Assembly: GCF_000182925.2 (NCBI RefSeq) | Contig: NC_026507.1 | Coordinates: forward strand, 1,550,001 to 1,614,000 | Direction of reading: 5' to 3' | DNA: 64,000 nucleotides | From: Neurospora crassa OR74A | Lineage: Eukaryota > Ascomycota > Sordariomycetes > Sordariales > Sordariaceae | Shown: piece after piece, positions 1-11,932 of the stretch | Layout: each line of letters starts with the position of its first letter | Position numbering within the stretch: the first letter of the stretch is position 1 | Program-made: the position numbers and the translations under genes | Notes under the pieces: model-generated | Databases searched by the model: none | Seen by the model: only the letters and a program-made list of their open reading frames with translations | Told to the model about the DNA's origin: nothing

Positions 1-3000
1 TACAGAGCTGGCGGTGCGTTTGTCCCCATCGATGCTTTGGAATTAGGCTTGATCCAACCCATCTTTGAACGGCTCAATTTCTCGAGGGTCGCGGTCGCTT
101 CTGAGCGCGCTGCCTTGGTCCTTGGCAACCTGTTCGACGATGTTGTCACCTTGAATGACGGCCTAATGAACGGCCTTCCGCGCGATCAAAGATCGCTCAC
201 CTCGATGGCTACGCCTTCCGATCCAGCCTGTATACTTTTTTCCCGCGTCTCATCGGGCGTGGCTCGTGGGGTTTCCTTCAGCCACACTGCATTATCCACC
301 GCGCTTCTGGGTCAGGGCCCCGCCGCGAAGATTGGACCTTTGAGCCGCGTCATGCAGCTCTCGTCTTTTAACGTTGACATTTGCGTTTCGGAGATCCTCA
401 CCACACTCGCTCATGGAGGATGTGTGTGTGTGCCGTCTGCGAACGAGCGGCTCAAGGATTTTGCAGGCGCTGTCAACCGTATGCAGGTCAACTGGACTTA
501 TATGACGCCACACCTCTCCCGTAAAGTTGACCCGACAAAGGTGCCAACCTTGAAGGCGGTGTGCTTCAGGACTCGGAGCCTGGATGAAGACACATACAGT
601 GCATGGCATGGTAAAGCCAACATAATCCTGGCCTATGGACCACACGATGTCTGTCCTTTGGGTATCTCCTTTCTCGAGGCCGTCGGTGAAAACCAACTTC
701 GAAGTGTCGGGCGCCCGTTTTGCGGTAGCTTTATGGTTGTTAATCCAGACGACCGCAAGAATCTGGTCCCTGTCGGTGCCGTCGGAGAGCTGGTAGTAGA
801 GGGGCCAACCTTGGGTTGCCATTACCCTAACAGGGAGTCTACTTTGGGGCCAATGTCGCCACTTGGACCGTCTGCGGGCAACCCGTCACGGTACTTCAAA
901 ACTGGACACAGAGTTAGGTATACTGACGGTGGGTTGATGGAGTTCATCTCTCACAAAGACGAGGATGTTGGCAGCAAGGAAAGACCAGTAGACACGGCGC
1001 AGATAGAGCGGTATCTTCGACGGTGTCTTGGACGGGGAGTTGATGTCCTGGTAGACAAATTGCCCTTCCGAAGCACGGATGACGCGCCGGTATTGGCTGC
1101 CTTCATCGAGTTCGGGGATAGTATCCTCGATGGCGAAGACGACCTCAACTCATTGGGCGCGACGGCTAAAGAGCAGCTGTTCATTGCTAGGCAACTTGTC
1201 GAGATTGGGTTGCGAAGCAATGCTGCTCCGCCCGGAATCCCGTCAATCTTCATCCCAGTGAAGCATCTTCCAATCACCCCTTCACTCAAGGTCAATCGAC
1301 GTCGCCTTCAGAAAATGATCAGTGGGTTATCCAAAGAGAAGCTCATCGCACTGTGCAGTGCCTCGACAGTTGACGACGCGAAGCTCACGCAATTTAAACC
1401 TCTCCCGCTGACCGACAATGAAGAGCGAATGAGGGTGATCTGGGCAAAGGTCCTGGGTGTAGAGGAAGCTCGTATCCGTGCTGGTGACGGCTTCTTTGGC
1501 GTTGGTGGCGACCACGTGCTTGCTGCTCAATTGGTTACCGCCTGTCGGCATGAAGGCATATCGATCTCAATCGCCGATGTCCTCCAAAATGTCACACTCA
1601 CCGAGTTATGCAGGACAATGTCTCCCATTGAGCCGCTGCAGTCCGACAGCTCAGTTTCGCTGCCGGTGTTGAACCCTTTGCCCACTGCGTCTGACCCGAA
1701 TGTAGTCCAACAAATACTCCTGGAGAAAGTCATTGCACCAAAGGTTGGTGTCGATGCGCACGGCATCAAAGACGCCGCCGAAGCAACATCTACGCAGATG
1801 CGGCATATGGAAACCGGAATGCTCCGCGGCCGTGCAAATATCAACTATTTCACGTTCATGTTCACTGGTCCTGTCGATGTTAAGAAGCTGGAAGATGCAT
1901 GCATGACGCTCGTCACCATTCATCCCATCCTTCGTACCGCCTTTGTTCCGCACAACCGAAAGGTGTACCAAGCTGCGATCAAGTCAGCTAATGTCGAGTT
2001 CAAGAGGCACACCTGCCCCACTTGGAGGTTGAACACGGTCATGGAAAAGTCGATCCGGAAAGACCAAGCCTCACCGGTGGCCTTCTGCTCTCCCATGACA
2101 AAGTTCATTTTCATCGATGGAGGAAAGCAATCAATACTCATCCTTCGACTCTCCAAAGCCCAATACGACGACCTCTCAATGGCCTTGTTCGTCAAGGACC
2201 TCAAGAAGCTGTATAGTGGGACACAGAATCCACCTCGTCGCCCGACCTACTGCGAATTTGTCCGGTCCGTTGAGCTGGCTAACTCACAAGGAGCCGAGGA
2301 GTACTGGAAGAAACTGCTCGAAGGTAGTACGGTTACTCAGGTAGTCGAGCATCCCTTGCCATATCGGGTGTCGGCAAACATCAAGACGTTGCGTCATGTG
2401 ATGCCTCTCGGCTCATTGTCCAGCCTCGGAATTTCTTACGAGACCATTCTGAAAAGTGCATGGGCAATGGTTCTTGCCAGTCTCTCAGCATCTCCCGATG
2501 TAGTTTTTGGCGAGCTTGTTGATGGTCGCCATGTCACACTCTCGGGCAACCAGTCGGTAATGGGGGTCATGGGGCCAACAGTCAACCAAATCCCCGTCCG
2601 GGTGCAGTTTCCAGATACACCGCTTACACCATTAGCTCTGCTCCAGAACGTGCAGACGCAGCGAATATCCAGCATACCCTTCGAAAATCTGGGGACGCTA
2701 AACATTGTGGAGAAGTGCACACCATGGCCGTACTGGACTCGCTTTAGCACTCTGATCCAACACCAGTACGAGGACACAGCCATTGTCCCATCGGAACCCA
2801 AGTCATTCCATCTCGGTACTGCCTCGTGCAAGTTCACTGTTATCGAATCCAGAGCTCAGGATGTTCCGGATCTATTCATTAGATCGATTGCCCGCGGAAA
2901 CAATCGGGTCGAGTTGTCGGTCACGTTTTGTGTCGACCGTGTCCCTGAGACTTTTGCTGATGAGGCGCTGCGAATGATCTGCGCCACCATCAACCTTCTC

Positions 3001-4530
3001 ACCAGCGTCAACATTACACAGCCACTGATTCCATCCGGTGACCAATACAAGAACATGGAGAAGAAGATCCCACTTCCTCTTAGGGACTTGCTGGACGCAT
3101 GCACGGCGCACACCAGTGCCGGCCGGTCTGATGCTGTCAAGGCGCTGACAAAAGATCAAGAAGGTGGCATTCAGGCCGTCATCTCCAAAGCGTGGACAGC
3201 GGTCGTCAACCCTCGGGCTCTGGGTGTCCCTGAAGCGCAGGTGCAAAATGCTGCCTTCTTTGATCTATGGGGAAGCCTCATCCCCGCCGCTCAACTAGCA
3301 ACGCAGCTGAACCGCGAACTGCCCAAAGCCAATATTCCCGGTGTCGATGCCACTGTCGCAGTCACTATGGAGGAGATTGTGGAGAACCCCACAATGGTCA
3401 AGCAATTTGAGCTGATAGCAGTCAAGATGAACAACAAATCCAACGGTACCGGCTCCTCGTCATCATTACCTTTGTCCAAGGCCAAGGACAAGGAGAAGGG
3501 CAAAGACACCGCCGTAAACAACAAGCCTACGTTGACAGACAACACCAGGCTTGCCCCGATCCAAGCCGCCGTGCGCAGAAAATCTAGCATCAACCTTGCC
3601 GTTGCCAGCGTCAAGGGAACGTTCCGCCGCTTTGCCTCCACTGTTGGCCGTTCGGGCGCCGAACCGTCCGCCAAAACATCCTCGGCAGCCTCGAATGAAT
3701 CCACGACCATGGCCATCGGCATCGCGTCCGCCATGGTTGCCGAGCTTGTCTCTCCCTTTTCTCCAAACGTCGTCAGTGCAAACATTAATGCCCGTATCGA
3801 CGTTCCTGGTCGACAACAACAACAACAACAACAGCAGCAGCAGTCTTCACAAATGGTGCATCCTGGACAACCAGCCTTCGACATGGTCCTCGACAGCCCT
3901 GTGGGCCCCATAGAAAAAGACGCCACTGAAGAGCTAACGAACCCTGAACCCGACTCCTCTTGGCGCTCACTCCTACTCCCCGGCGCAGCTGTGGAACTTC
4001 CCCTTTCAGAGATTCCTTCCAGAAGAGGGACAGAACACACAATCGGCTCCTCCACGTCGGCAACTACGAGCATGACGGAGGACGGGAGCGGCAGTGCGCA
4101 GAGTAGTCGGTACAGCGGCGAAGAGGGGAGGCGATATGGGGATCAGGTTACCCCTGTCTTGCCGGTGCAGGTCAGGATGAGTGGGACAAACGGGAACGGG
4201 AAGGGGAACGTGCCGGCGGTGATTGATACCGCGGCTGCGAACGGACACTGGAGAAGAGGAGGGACAACAAGCGAGGCGGATGATTTGGTTAGTCCGTTGA
4301 CGGCTGTCAGTCCTGGGAAGTATGGGGGACGATTCCTTGCAGCTGGAAATATCACGGGGGAAGGGGCGGGAAGTGGAAGCAAAGGTCCAAGTGGGCTGAC
4401 AGTGATGGTGTCGCCTCTTAACACGCCAAGTAGGACTGCGGATGGAGGTGGGCAGGGACACGGGCATCGACTGAGTGCGAGTGGGAGTACGTTGATGAGA
4501 AAGATGGGTATGTCGAGTGTTGCCGAGTGA
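1..4530 (+). CDS. Nonribosomal peptide synthetase-like protein, 3' part (degenerate A-T-C-T, then low-complexity tail)
   Basis: The frame is open from base 1, so the gene begins outside the window; the first visible residues (YRAGGAFVPID) are the early adenylation-domain core. Order seen: adenylation domain to about 1310 (YGPHD near 633, VGAVGELVVEGP near 775, SLKVNRRRL near 1277); carrier domain about 1400-1620; condensation domain about 1790-3020; second carrier-like domain about 3160-3420; then Ser/Gly/Lys-rich sequence with a Gln run near 3813-3843. Catalytic positions are altered: the TGD of the adenylation domain is TGH (His at 907-909), the carrier GGDS is GGDH (His at 1513-1515), the condensation SH...D motif is SKAQYDDLS (Lys at 2155-2157), and the second carrier has WGSL with Ser one position early (3274-3276). 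The condensation motif resembles that of fungal siderophore synthetases. No intron or frameshift is needed over 1,500 codons. Inference: a pseudoenzyme, or a recently silenced synthetase. Confidence 0.85.
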   Translation, partial: YRAGGAFVPIDALELGLIQPIFERLNFSRVAVASERAALVLGNLFDDVVTLNDGLMNGLPRDQRSLTSMATPSDPACILFSRVSSGVARGVSFSHTALSTALLGQGPAAKIGPLSRVMQLSSFNVDICVSEILTTLAHGGCVCVPSANERLKDFAGAVNRMQVNWTYMTPHLSRKVDPTKVPTLKAVCFRTRSLDEDTYSAWHGKANIILAYGPHDVCPLGISFLEAVGENQLRSVGRPFCGSFMVVNPDDRKNLVPVGAVGELVVEGPTLGCHYPNRESTLGPMSPLGPSAGNPSRYFKTGHRVRYTDGGLMEFISHKDEDVGSKERPVDTAQIERYLRRCLGRGVDVLVDKLPFRSTDDAPVLAAFIEFGDSILDGEDDLNSLGATAKEQLFIARQLVEIGLRSNAAPPGIPSIFIPVKHLPITPSLKVNRRRLQKMISGLSKEKLIALCSASTVDDAKLTQFKPLPLTDNEERMRVIWAKVLGVEEARIRAGDGFFGVGGDHVLAAQLVTACRHEGISISIADVLQNVTLTELCRTMSPIEPLQSDSSVSLPVLNPLPTASDPNVVQQILLEKVIAPKVGVDAHGIKDAAEATSTQMRHMETGMLRGRANINYFTFMFTGPVDVKKLEDACMTLVTIHPILRTAFVPHNRKVYQAAIKSANVEFKRHTCPTWRLNTVMEKSIRKDQASPVAFCSPMTKFIFIDGGKQSILILRLSKAQYDDLSMALFVKDLKKLYSGTQNPPRRPTYCEFVRSVELANSQGAEEYWKKLLEGSTVTQVVEHPLPYRVSANIKTLRHVMPLGSLSSLGISYETILKSAWAMVLASLSASPDVVFGELVDGRHVTLSGNQSVMGVMGPTVNQIPVRVQFPDTPLTPLALLQNVQTQRISSIPFENLGTLNIVEKCTPWPYWTRFSTLIQHQYEDTAIVPSEPKSFHLGTASCKFTVIESRAQDVPDLFIRSIARGNNRVELSVTFCVDRVPETFADEALRMICATINLLTSVNITQPLIPSGDQYKNMEKKIPLPLRDLLDACTAHTSAGRSDAVKALTKDQEGGIQAVISKAWTAVVNPRALGVPEAQVQNAAFFDLWGSLIPAAQLATQLNRELPKANIPGVDATVAVTMEEIVENPTMVKQFELIAVKMNNKSNGTGSSSSLPLSKAKDKEKGKDTAVNNKPTLTDNTRLAPIQAAVRRKSSINLAVASVKGTFRRFASTVGRSGAEPSAKTSSAASNESTTMAIGIASAMVAELVSPFSPNVVSANINARIDVPGRQQQQQQQQQQSSQMVHPGQPAFDMVLDSPVGPIEKDATEELTNPEPDSSWRSLLLPGAAVELPLSEIPSRRGTEHTIGSSTSATTSMTEDGSGSAQSSRYSGEEGRRYGDQVTPVLPVQVRMSGTNGNGKGNVPAVIDTAAANGHWRRGGTTSEADDLVSPLTAVSPGKYGGRFLAAGNITGEGAGSGSKGPSGLTVMVSPLNTPSRTADGGGQGHGHRLSASGSTLMRKMGMSSVAE

Positions 4531-4793
4531 ACGGATGCGGTGCGGTGCGGTGCGATGTGCTGTGCTGTGCTGTGCTCTTGAAGGGCTCTTGAGCGCCGAG
4601 GGCGGTGGTTTGTTTGCTTGTAGCGTGGTGTTTGGTGATGGGCCAGGAAGGACACGACAATGGAGTCAATGGTTGATTGATATTGTAGCTGCTGGCTGGT
4701 ACTGCAACAATGATACGGGAAATCGAGCAAAACAGACCCAATTGACAAAAAGAAAGTACACCAACCCGAGCTCGGTTGGTATATCAGATGATA

Positions 4794-4902
4794 TGACAAG
4801 AGTGGGATTCGAACCCACGCCCTTTCGGACCACGGATTTCTCGAGATGAGGATTAAGGGTTAACCTTAACGTGGCGCCTTAGACCGCTCGGCCATCTTGC
4901 CT
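4794..4902 (-). tRNA. tRNA-Leu (AAG) with anticodon-loop intron
   Basis: On the minus strand the acceptor stem GGCAAGA pairs with TCTTGTC, followed by discriminator A (4794). The D-arm GCC...GGC, anticodon stem CCACG/CGTGG, a long variable arm (TCC-GAAA-GGG) and the T-arm GTGGG-TTCGAAT-CCCAC are all present. The loop reads TTAAGG before an intron of about 29 nt (about 4836-4864), giving anticodon AAG. The long variable arm and the anticodon agree on leucine. An A-run at 4747-4751 gives the T-run terminator expected for RNA polymerase III on the minus strand. Confidence 0.93.
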
Positions 4903-5366
4903 TTGAATTTGATGAAAATGGGATGTGGGTGGGTGGGTTATGAAGGTGCTGGTTGTGGGTGGTTTGTGAAGAGTTTTCTTTGAGGGATGTCCTAGTTTTT
5001 GTTAATTGGAGCCCCCCACAGGGCACTTTGGACCCTGGGCCCCACTACTTGTGTGTGCGCGGCCTAGGGCGGGACGGACGTAGGTACAGTCTCTTTAGAA
5101 TCCTATCCTCACGGTGCAGTATTTCGATATGGCCTAGAAAACTATCTGCTCTTCTTTTTACCCAGCATATCGATCCAACATTTCCCATTACCTATAAAAG
5201 CAAATAGTGTAGTTACCTTCTTTACAAGGTGCCGGTGCATAGCGACAAGGTCCCTCTACCCCCACATTTGTCCGGCTTACCTAGTGCCCTGGGACAAGAT
5301 TCCAGAGGAAGTGGGGGGCCGGAACTTACAAGGGCTTGAATACCGGTAGCTTGAATCTCTTACTGT

Positions 5367-5390
5367 GTCGTCGTCGTCGTCGTCGTCGTC
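5367..5390. repeat. (GTC)8 trinucleotide microsatellite
   Basis: Eight uninterrupted GTC units, outside any recognisable gene. Confidence 0.9.
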
Positions 5391-5753
5391 TAAAAGCCGC
5401 TTCTTCTCCACGATGACATGTGTTAGCAATTCACAATGTAAGTGTCAGTGCATCGGTCTTCACTAGAGGTAGACGCAGTCGTTGGATGACGAAATGTTCT
5501 GAGCATCCGAAAACCCGAAGTATGCGATGCAGGGTCATAGTACCGGATTTTCGTTTCCTGCGATAAAAAAAGTCAAAGTTGAGGGAGCCACGGGTAGTAA
5601 TCAATCACTTTTCCAATTCAGACTCTCGAACCCTGATCCGATGTGCGGCCGGGGGTGCCGATGGGCCGATGGGTGCGGTGTCTACTGTTGTCCGACCCGA
5701 CTCCGTGGGGCGGGCGGTTCTTTCGGCGTAGCGGGGTGTCTAGTCTAGAGGAT

Positions 5754-5786
5754 GGGACCGGGACCGGGACCGGGATCGGGATCGGG
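5754..5786. repeat. GGGACC/GGGATC hexamer repeat
   Basis: About five and a half tandem hexamers, three with ACC and then two with ATC, in noncoding spacer. Confidence 0.9.
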
Positions 5787-7013
5787 TCCTCCTTCCGGAC
5801 TTGGGCCGACGAAGGATACCTATGAATATTGAAGTTTGTAATCATTTCTTGGATCGGGATTCTGTTTTCTTCTAGGGCCATTTTCGAAGGAATCTCATCA
5901 TCCCATCGATGTGGTTTCATGCAAAATCGCGTCATGCTGATTACATGTGGTCTCAACGAAGACGAACTTACCACGAGCATCAGCAATTCTGGATTACCAA
6001 CCGCGCTGTTGCTCTGCTGACAAGTTTTGGCCATGGAAGATACCTACCTCTAGGTAGTTGAGTCCGGATCCGGATACGGCCTCGATAGATAGCTGACCAC
6101 CCTTTACCTGTCCTGTCATCCGGATCCTTGATCTTCAATCGGTGCGGAAGTAAGTCGTATTGCCGAGCCGCTGAATGACGGCGGCGGCGGCGGTTACCGT
6201 ACGTGATGGATAGGATACCTCTAGGTAAGAAAAGAAATAGAGGTGGTTACGTATGGAGATATTGCTGCTGCTCTTGTGTAGTGTTGGCGATTAAAGTTGT
6301 GTTTGGGTGTGTGGTATACCCTAATCGGGGTTATATGCGTTCAAGCCCTATCAGTATGCGTCTAGGCCAGATTATATGCGGTTTGGATGCATACCATTGC
6401 AGACATACTCCGTAAGTCAACATGGCTTTATAAGGTAGGAGGTGTATGTGTTTTTGTAGAGACTTACAGATCAGCATTATTCCATTTTACCTGGCTTCCC
6501 GATGAGTAAATATGCGACAATCAGATAGATACCTATTGCTGACCTTGAATCTTGTCACCAGGTCGATGGCGAGCATTGTCCTACATGTACTGACGGAAGT
6601 GGATGTACGTAACCAACTTCCTTGGTTGTTATTCCACTGTTGAAACCACTTCCATACTACGTATTGTCTTTTCGTTGACTGGCGCGCTCACGCCCCGCTC
6701 AGTAAAAGCGCATTGCTTGAGTCTTAACGGTCTCTGGACTGAGTCAAAGGTGTCAATGGCAGGAGCGAGTGAGGTAGTCGCAGTGGCTTAACTTGAGCTT
6801 GACCTGGTTATTGGTGGCATGACACATGAGTGAGCTGGGAAGTCAGTGCCTGGAAGTCTAGAATTCGGATTTCGGAATGATTGTGAGGAATTGCGGGATC
6901 GGGAAATCAGAGAGTCATATTTAGAACTTCTATCCGGTGGCTTGATACTGTATCTGGAGGTAAGGACTGTAAGGTACCTGCGTCAGAACCTCACAAGTTG
7001 GAAGTTGCGAAGA

Positions 7014-7042
7014 CTACCTCTAGGTACCTAGGTAGGTAGGTA
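7014..7042. repeat. CCTA/TAGG palindromic motif cluster
   Basis: Interleaved ACCTA and TAGGT units form an imperfect palindrome. Related clusters occur at 8126-8147, 9290-9309, 11911-11926, 12697-12707, 30776-30795, 33716-33726, 49662-49672 and 53704-53714, nearly all in spacers. I associate such motifs with Neurospora intergenic DNA; their role is not evident from the sequence. Confidence 0.7.
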
Positions 7043-8125
7043 TGCACATGCCCAGTTGATCCAAGCCATCTTCCCTTACCAAACGGCAGCTACCTTCTCC
7101 TGTTGTTTTCGCAGGACACAAGGTGCGCATATGAAGGAAAATGTTGGACAAAGGGCCATCCGAAGGCTTTTTTCTCCACGGCAGAGCCTATAGCCCAGAA
7201 GGAAGGACAAACCTTAAGTACCCGGTGGCACATTCTCGGAAGTTACAATCGGGTGGTGGAACCCAGGAACTCGGGTTCTGTATGACGAGTGGTGAAACCT
7301 GGAATTGGGAGAAAGACATGTGAGACGTTGGTGTGGTTATACAGCAGTATTCGGGTGCTCAGGGGCTAGGATCGAACTGATATTTGTGTCATGATACCTT
7401 TTCCGAAAGCTGAATAGCTTGAACATGTGGGAGAATGAGTGGTTTTACCGACATTCTACAGGCATAATTAGTACACATGACATTGGGCGAAGAGTCTAGA
7501 CTCATGGTTTTCATTGGTATCAGACACTTCTGGCTTCTTCCTTCCCCGATCAATAGTCACGAAAATGAATCGTGTGAATCCAAGTCCAAGAACAGAACAA
7601 TATAGGACACTACCTAGATGCCGATACTAGACATGGATGGAGCAGTCCTTGGGAGCACGGTCTCGTTGTCAAAGGGTGCCACATTCTGCGTGGTATTCTC
7701 TGAGCTATACCCCTAATCTTGAGCCGCTTGACTATAGCAAACTTTCCCCAATGAATAGGAGCCAGGCATTGAAGTCAATTGCAGGAGCCGCAAAAGCCGA
7801 CATTCCCCACTGTATTACGTTCCACCTAACTTGCCCGATAATCATTGAATAACAACATTGCAATGTCCGGGATCATTGTCAGGAACAACGAGGAAGAAGA
7901 GGTGGCTGTGCAGTAAATATTGAGCGTGTGACCTACACTGGACACTTCCGCCCTTAATGACCCGGATGCTTCTGGAATCCTTCAACTGAGCCACCTCATG
8001 TTTGCGTTCTGTTGAAGATCGTAGTGGAAAACAGCATAGAAGACATTCACTGTAGTGGTTGGAAGGTTGCTGGAATCCTCAAGATATCATGCTCTGGGCA
8101 ACGATATCCTGCGGCTCGTACTATA

Positions 8126-8147
8126 AGGTAGGTACCTACCTACCTAG
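8126..8147. repeat. CCTA/TAGG palindromic motif cluster
   Basis: AGGTAGGTACCTACCTACC-type palindrome centred on GGTACC, the most symmetric of the CCTA clusters in the window. Confidence 0.7.
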
Positions 8148-10970
8148 TCTTGGCTTCTTAGTATAAAGTCATTTGAGGTAGGTATATTGGTTTAACGGAC
8201 ATACCGAGGTGATGAAATCTGAGACGATATGGAATTTCCTACCCGTGACCGTGCATGTCGGTTTGAAGTTCGTGCAAAGCAACGTGGTAGGTGGCCTGAG
8301 GGAAGTATGTTTCCGGCACAGCTCCTACCATCAAAGACGTATTGGGAACCGCCAAGGGGGTCACAGCCCAATAAGGGAGGCATCCGGAATCTGACAACCA
8401 CCCAGAGCCATGTCAGCTAGGGCTTTGATTCACTGATGATTAAACTAGCCTGGATGGATTCGACGTTGAGGCGCTGTGTGCGTCATTGGATCGCGGTACA
8501 GCCAGCTGTCCCTTCCTTGCTTCCATGTGGGTGTGGTCTGCGGCACTGCACACGATACCTATCAAATCGAAGATGACCCAACTGTTGAACATCGACTGAA
8601 AATGTGTCTTCTTGGGGCCATATGTTGGTAAGAGAGCCCTGGGCGGGCGGTATGCTGATAATATCTGCCTGGTTTCTATAGGTAGGTGTTCAGGAGGCCA
8701 ACATGATAATATTACCGTACCGCCTCAACCAAACTCCAGAGTTCTCAAACAAAACTTGAAGGCCTCAAGCGCCATAGTCACACAGCAGGAATATCGAGCT
8801 GGGGCTGATAATCCGGGCTGAAAGTTCAATGAGAACGGCGTAGTAGGGTCGATTCAAGGTTCAACGTCCAAGCCGAGAGCTATCGAGTCTCACAACATGA
8901 GGCGATGTTCTTCCCTTCAACGCCACTGACCTGGTTTCCCAGTTCCCTGGGCTCACCTCAGCAACAGAACAAGGCCTTTCTCTCGACGGAACCAACAGCA
9001 CGGGACAAGTATTGCCAAGCTGGAGTGCAGCAGTCGAACTTTGTACGAGATCAGACAGGGAAAGCGTGGGGTAGCTTACCCAGTACTCCATAGTCTTCAC
9101 CCACTTGTCTGCAGGAGATATGCGACGACAACAGGCCGTGAGATGGAGGTCCTTCCTGGGCCTCGAACTGAATAAGACTGTCAAAAAAAGACAGCAAAAG
9201 ATGACTTTCCTATGGACTTCAGAGATTCTATGTAGGTAAGCAAAACAGACCTGACCAAGACATCAGATAGCAACTGTTGCGCGTGAACCTTACCTACCTT
9301 ACCTACCTCTACTTCTATGTACCCATTCACATCTAGCTTATGTGATGATGGTGTACCGCACCGTCCATACGAGGTGACATCGCCAAAGTTCTAAAGCGAC
9401 TTCGGAAATGCTTTCTGTGCATCTCCCGCTGGTTGGGGTCCGGTGCGGGTGGTCTCGGATTCCAACTTCTCGGTGTGTTGCTTGCACCAGAACTTCGTCA
9501 CCTGCATACAACAAGACTCTGGAAGACCGCTGCTTGATGCTGAAGGTTTGCTGAAAAGATGGTGCTGAATGATTCCTCGCTAAAACCCTCCTATCAACGG
9601 GGTCTGCCGAGAGTGTTACAGTTGCAATATTCTACGCATTGCACTAGTGACTTCCACTGCTACCCACCCACTCACTCAGCGGGTGACTCGGAGAGTTAGT
9701 AGTGCGGCGATACGACGACGACACGCGGAAAGAGAGAGACGCTTTAACGCTAAAGGGAAGCGAGAAACGAAAGATTGAAGACGGAAGGGTACGAGACAAC
9801 CTGAATGGAAAGGGCGAGCTACAAGTCACATGAGTTGCCGCATCATCCCGAGCTCATTGTGCCAAGCTCTCATCGACAGCGCTAGAATCTTACATGAGCT
9901 CTGGATCAGAAATCAGCTGCACAATGACGGTCGAACCCAGAGCCTCGGAGATACGAACGGACGTGAAGCCCAGCCCTTGAAGCTTCTCAGAGCAGCCCAG
10001 TGAAGTTCAATCCCAAGCCCATGGTAAACAGAAGGTTGGATGGATCAGGTTGATCCCTACACGCACACACACTGATACCGTCAGGTCAGCAAGTCAACCA
10101 GCGGGCAGAGGTAAACATGCTGTGTCACCAACTGTGTGAGACGATACGTGTCTTCATTGGGCGCGACACCGGGCGGGCGGGGCTTTTGTTCGGGAACTCG
10201 ATGTGTAGGGGAAAGGATGTACCAGTCCAATAGATTTCCGTTATAAATAGAAAGCTAAGGTAGACACAGCTCGGGACCGAAAGGACGAATCGAGCATGTT
10301 CCGTAGGTACGTGAACCGCACGAGCTGTCAGTTGGGAGCTAGCGAACCTTATGTAAAATGCTACTTTACCTGACCCCCGGGTTTGACCTGGCATTTACTC
10401 TTGGTTAGGTTCTTTGAAGGTTGACGCAGTTGTGAGTGTGGTAATGTTGTCGAAAATTGTCACCAGTTGTTGATTCCCGGGTTTCTTTTCCCTATCTCAT
10501 CTTCAAGTCGTCCTGCTTCAACCATGATTTGAGGTTATGATGCTTTTATTTCCCATTAGCAACAACAAATAACACAAAATATGACCCAAGGAGAGACAGT
10601 GAAGCAAACCAAGCCTTTGTTCCCATGCACTTCACGATAAAGCGCTGGCCCGCTGTTCGCGAAGGTGGCCAACCCCGGTCAAGCCACAAACGAAGATCAT
10701 TAGCTGTCATCCGCACATCCCAGCAAATGAGGAACAGATAGCCGGATGTGCATAGTATTGACACCACTGCAGTACTCGTGCACCCTGACACCCCAGTGGT
10801 GCAGTGATGTTGGGCATGGCTCACCCGGTTAAGAGCCTCCTCCACTTTTAAGTTTGACGGTGGTCGACCCACGGGCTGAGTTCGGGAATGCTCTGCAAGC
10901 CACAGGATATCTAGATCAGCTCAACGGGGCCTCGACTACACAGAGAGGAACACACCAGTGACGGTCTTGT

Positions 10971-10990
10971 AAAAAAAAAAAAAAAAAAAA
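10971..10990. repeat. Poly(A) tract, 20 nt
   Basis: Uninterrupted run of 20 A in the gene-poor spacer. A second 20-nt A run lies at 13096-13115. Confidence 0.95.
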
Positions 10991-11932
10991 GGGAAGTGTA
11001 TCTGCAGACTCTGGAGAAGCGATCCAACGGCTTTCTCGCCCGCAGCTTACAGCTCCTGTCTAGAAATGCACTTACTGCAGTGCAGTACATGCATAGTAGA
11101 GGTATGTTGCTGCAGGGTTGGCAAATTTCTAGTGCTGTTGGGTGCTGGGTTGGATCCGGCCCAATCTTCAGATTCCGGTCCCGCGCCCTTGCGGACTACA
11201 CTCCGGTCTCCGTCCAGAATTGGGTGATCTAGGCACCCGAGCCGGTCGAGGTCGCCGATCATGCTCCTCTTTTGGGAAAACCCAAGTGGTTGGTATGGCA
11301 GGCAAGGGCACGAAAAGGTTAACCCATCTTGGCTTTTTTGTCTCGATGGCTCGGCGCTTCGGAGCTCGTAGGGCTTTTGATCGCTCCCGTTGAAGCAAAG
11401 ATCGCCGTGGGCGAGATGCTGGGTGGCATGCATGATGCGATATCAGGCCAAGGTAGAGGGGATTGAAGCCCAAGCTGTGTTTTCTGAGGAGATACCGCAT
11501 GCATTGATATCGGTTGAGAGTCCCGATCTTGTTGACTTCATGGACGTGAGGTTGCGAGGAAGGCACATCTCGTTGTGATGGGAAATTGCAGTGCGCTTGC
11601 TTGATAATGGGAACTGACTGCAGGAAGGCAACAGAAACCGACATCCATCCAAAGCCCTCCGTTCTGGGGTTAAAGAAGATGTATTCCCCAAAATGAGTGC
11701 AGTGAAAGTTGGATGTCGTCCAGCACTGAGACCTCCACGCCAAGTCTCTCGCAACCACAACCGAACCAATACATGTCCATCCCAACAGAGCGTTAGCGAG
11801 AATTTAAAGGTCAAGTACGAGCGGGAGAATCCAGATTAAGGACGGGAGAGAGGAAAGGGACATAGCTGAACAATTCCGGTAGGGCAGAACCCGACTTACC
11901 TCGACACTAGCTACCTACCTACTAGGGACTGC

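Larger units (their letters stand above)
4903..11932. other. Gene-poor spacer
   Basis: I find no convincing gene here. Open frames are short, lack credible splice structure and have no recognisable domain. The stretch holds simple repeats (listed separately), CCTA/TAGG palindromic clusters and a 20-nt A run at 10971-10990. A few fragments around 11.3-11.6 kb look mildly protein-like in shifting frames, but none can be assembled. Confidence 0.55.

Noticed and set aside
11047-11785. 128- and 205-codon minus-strand frames near 11.1-11.8 kb
   Set aside because: No start context, splice sites or domain; frames change freely. Some phrases look protein-like but cannot be assembled.
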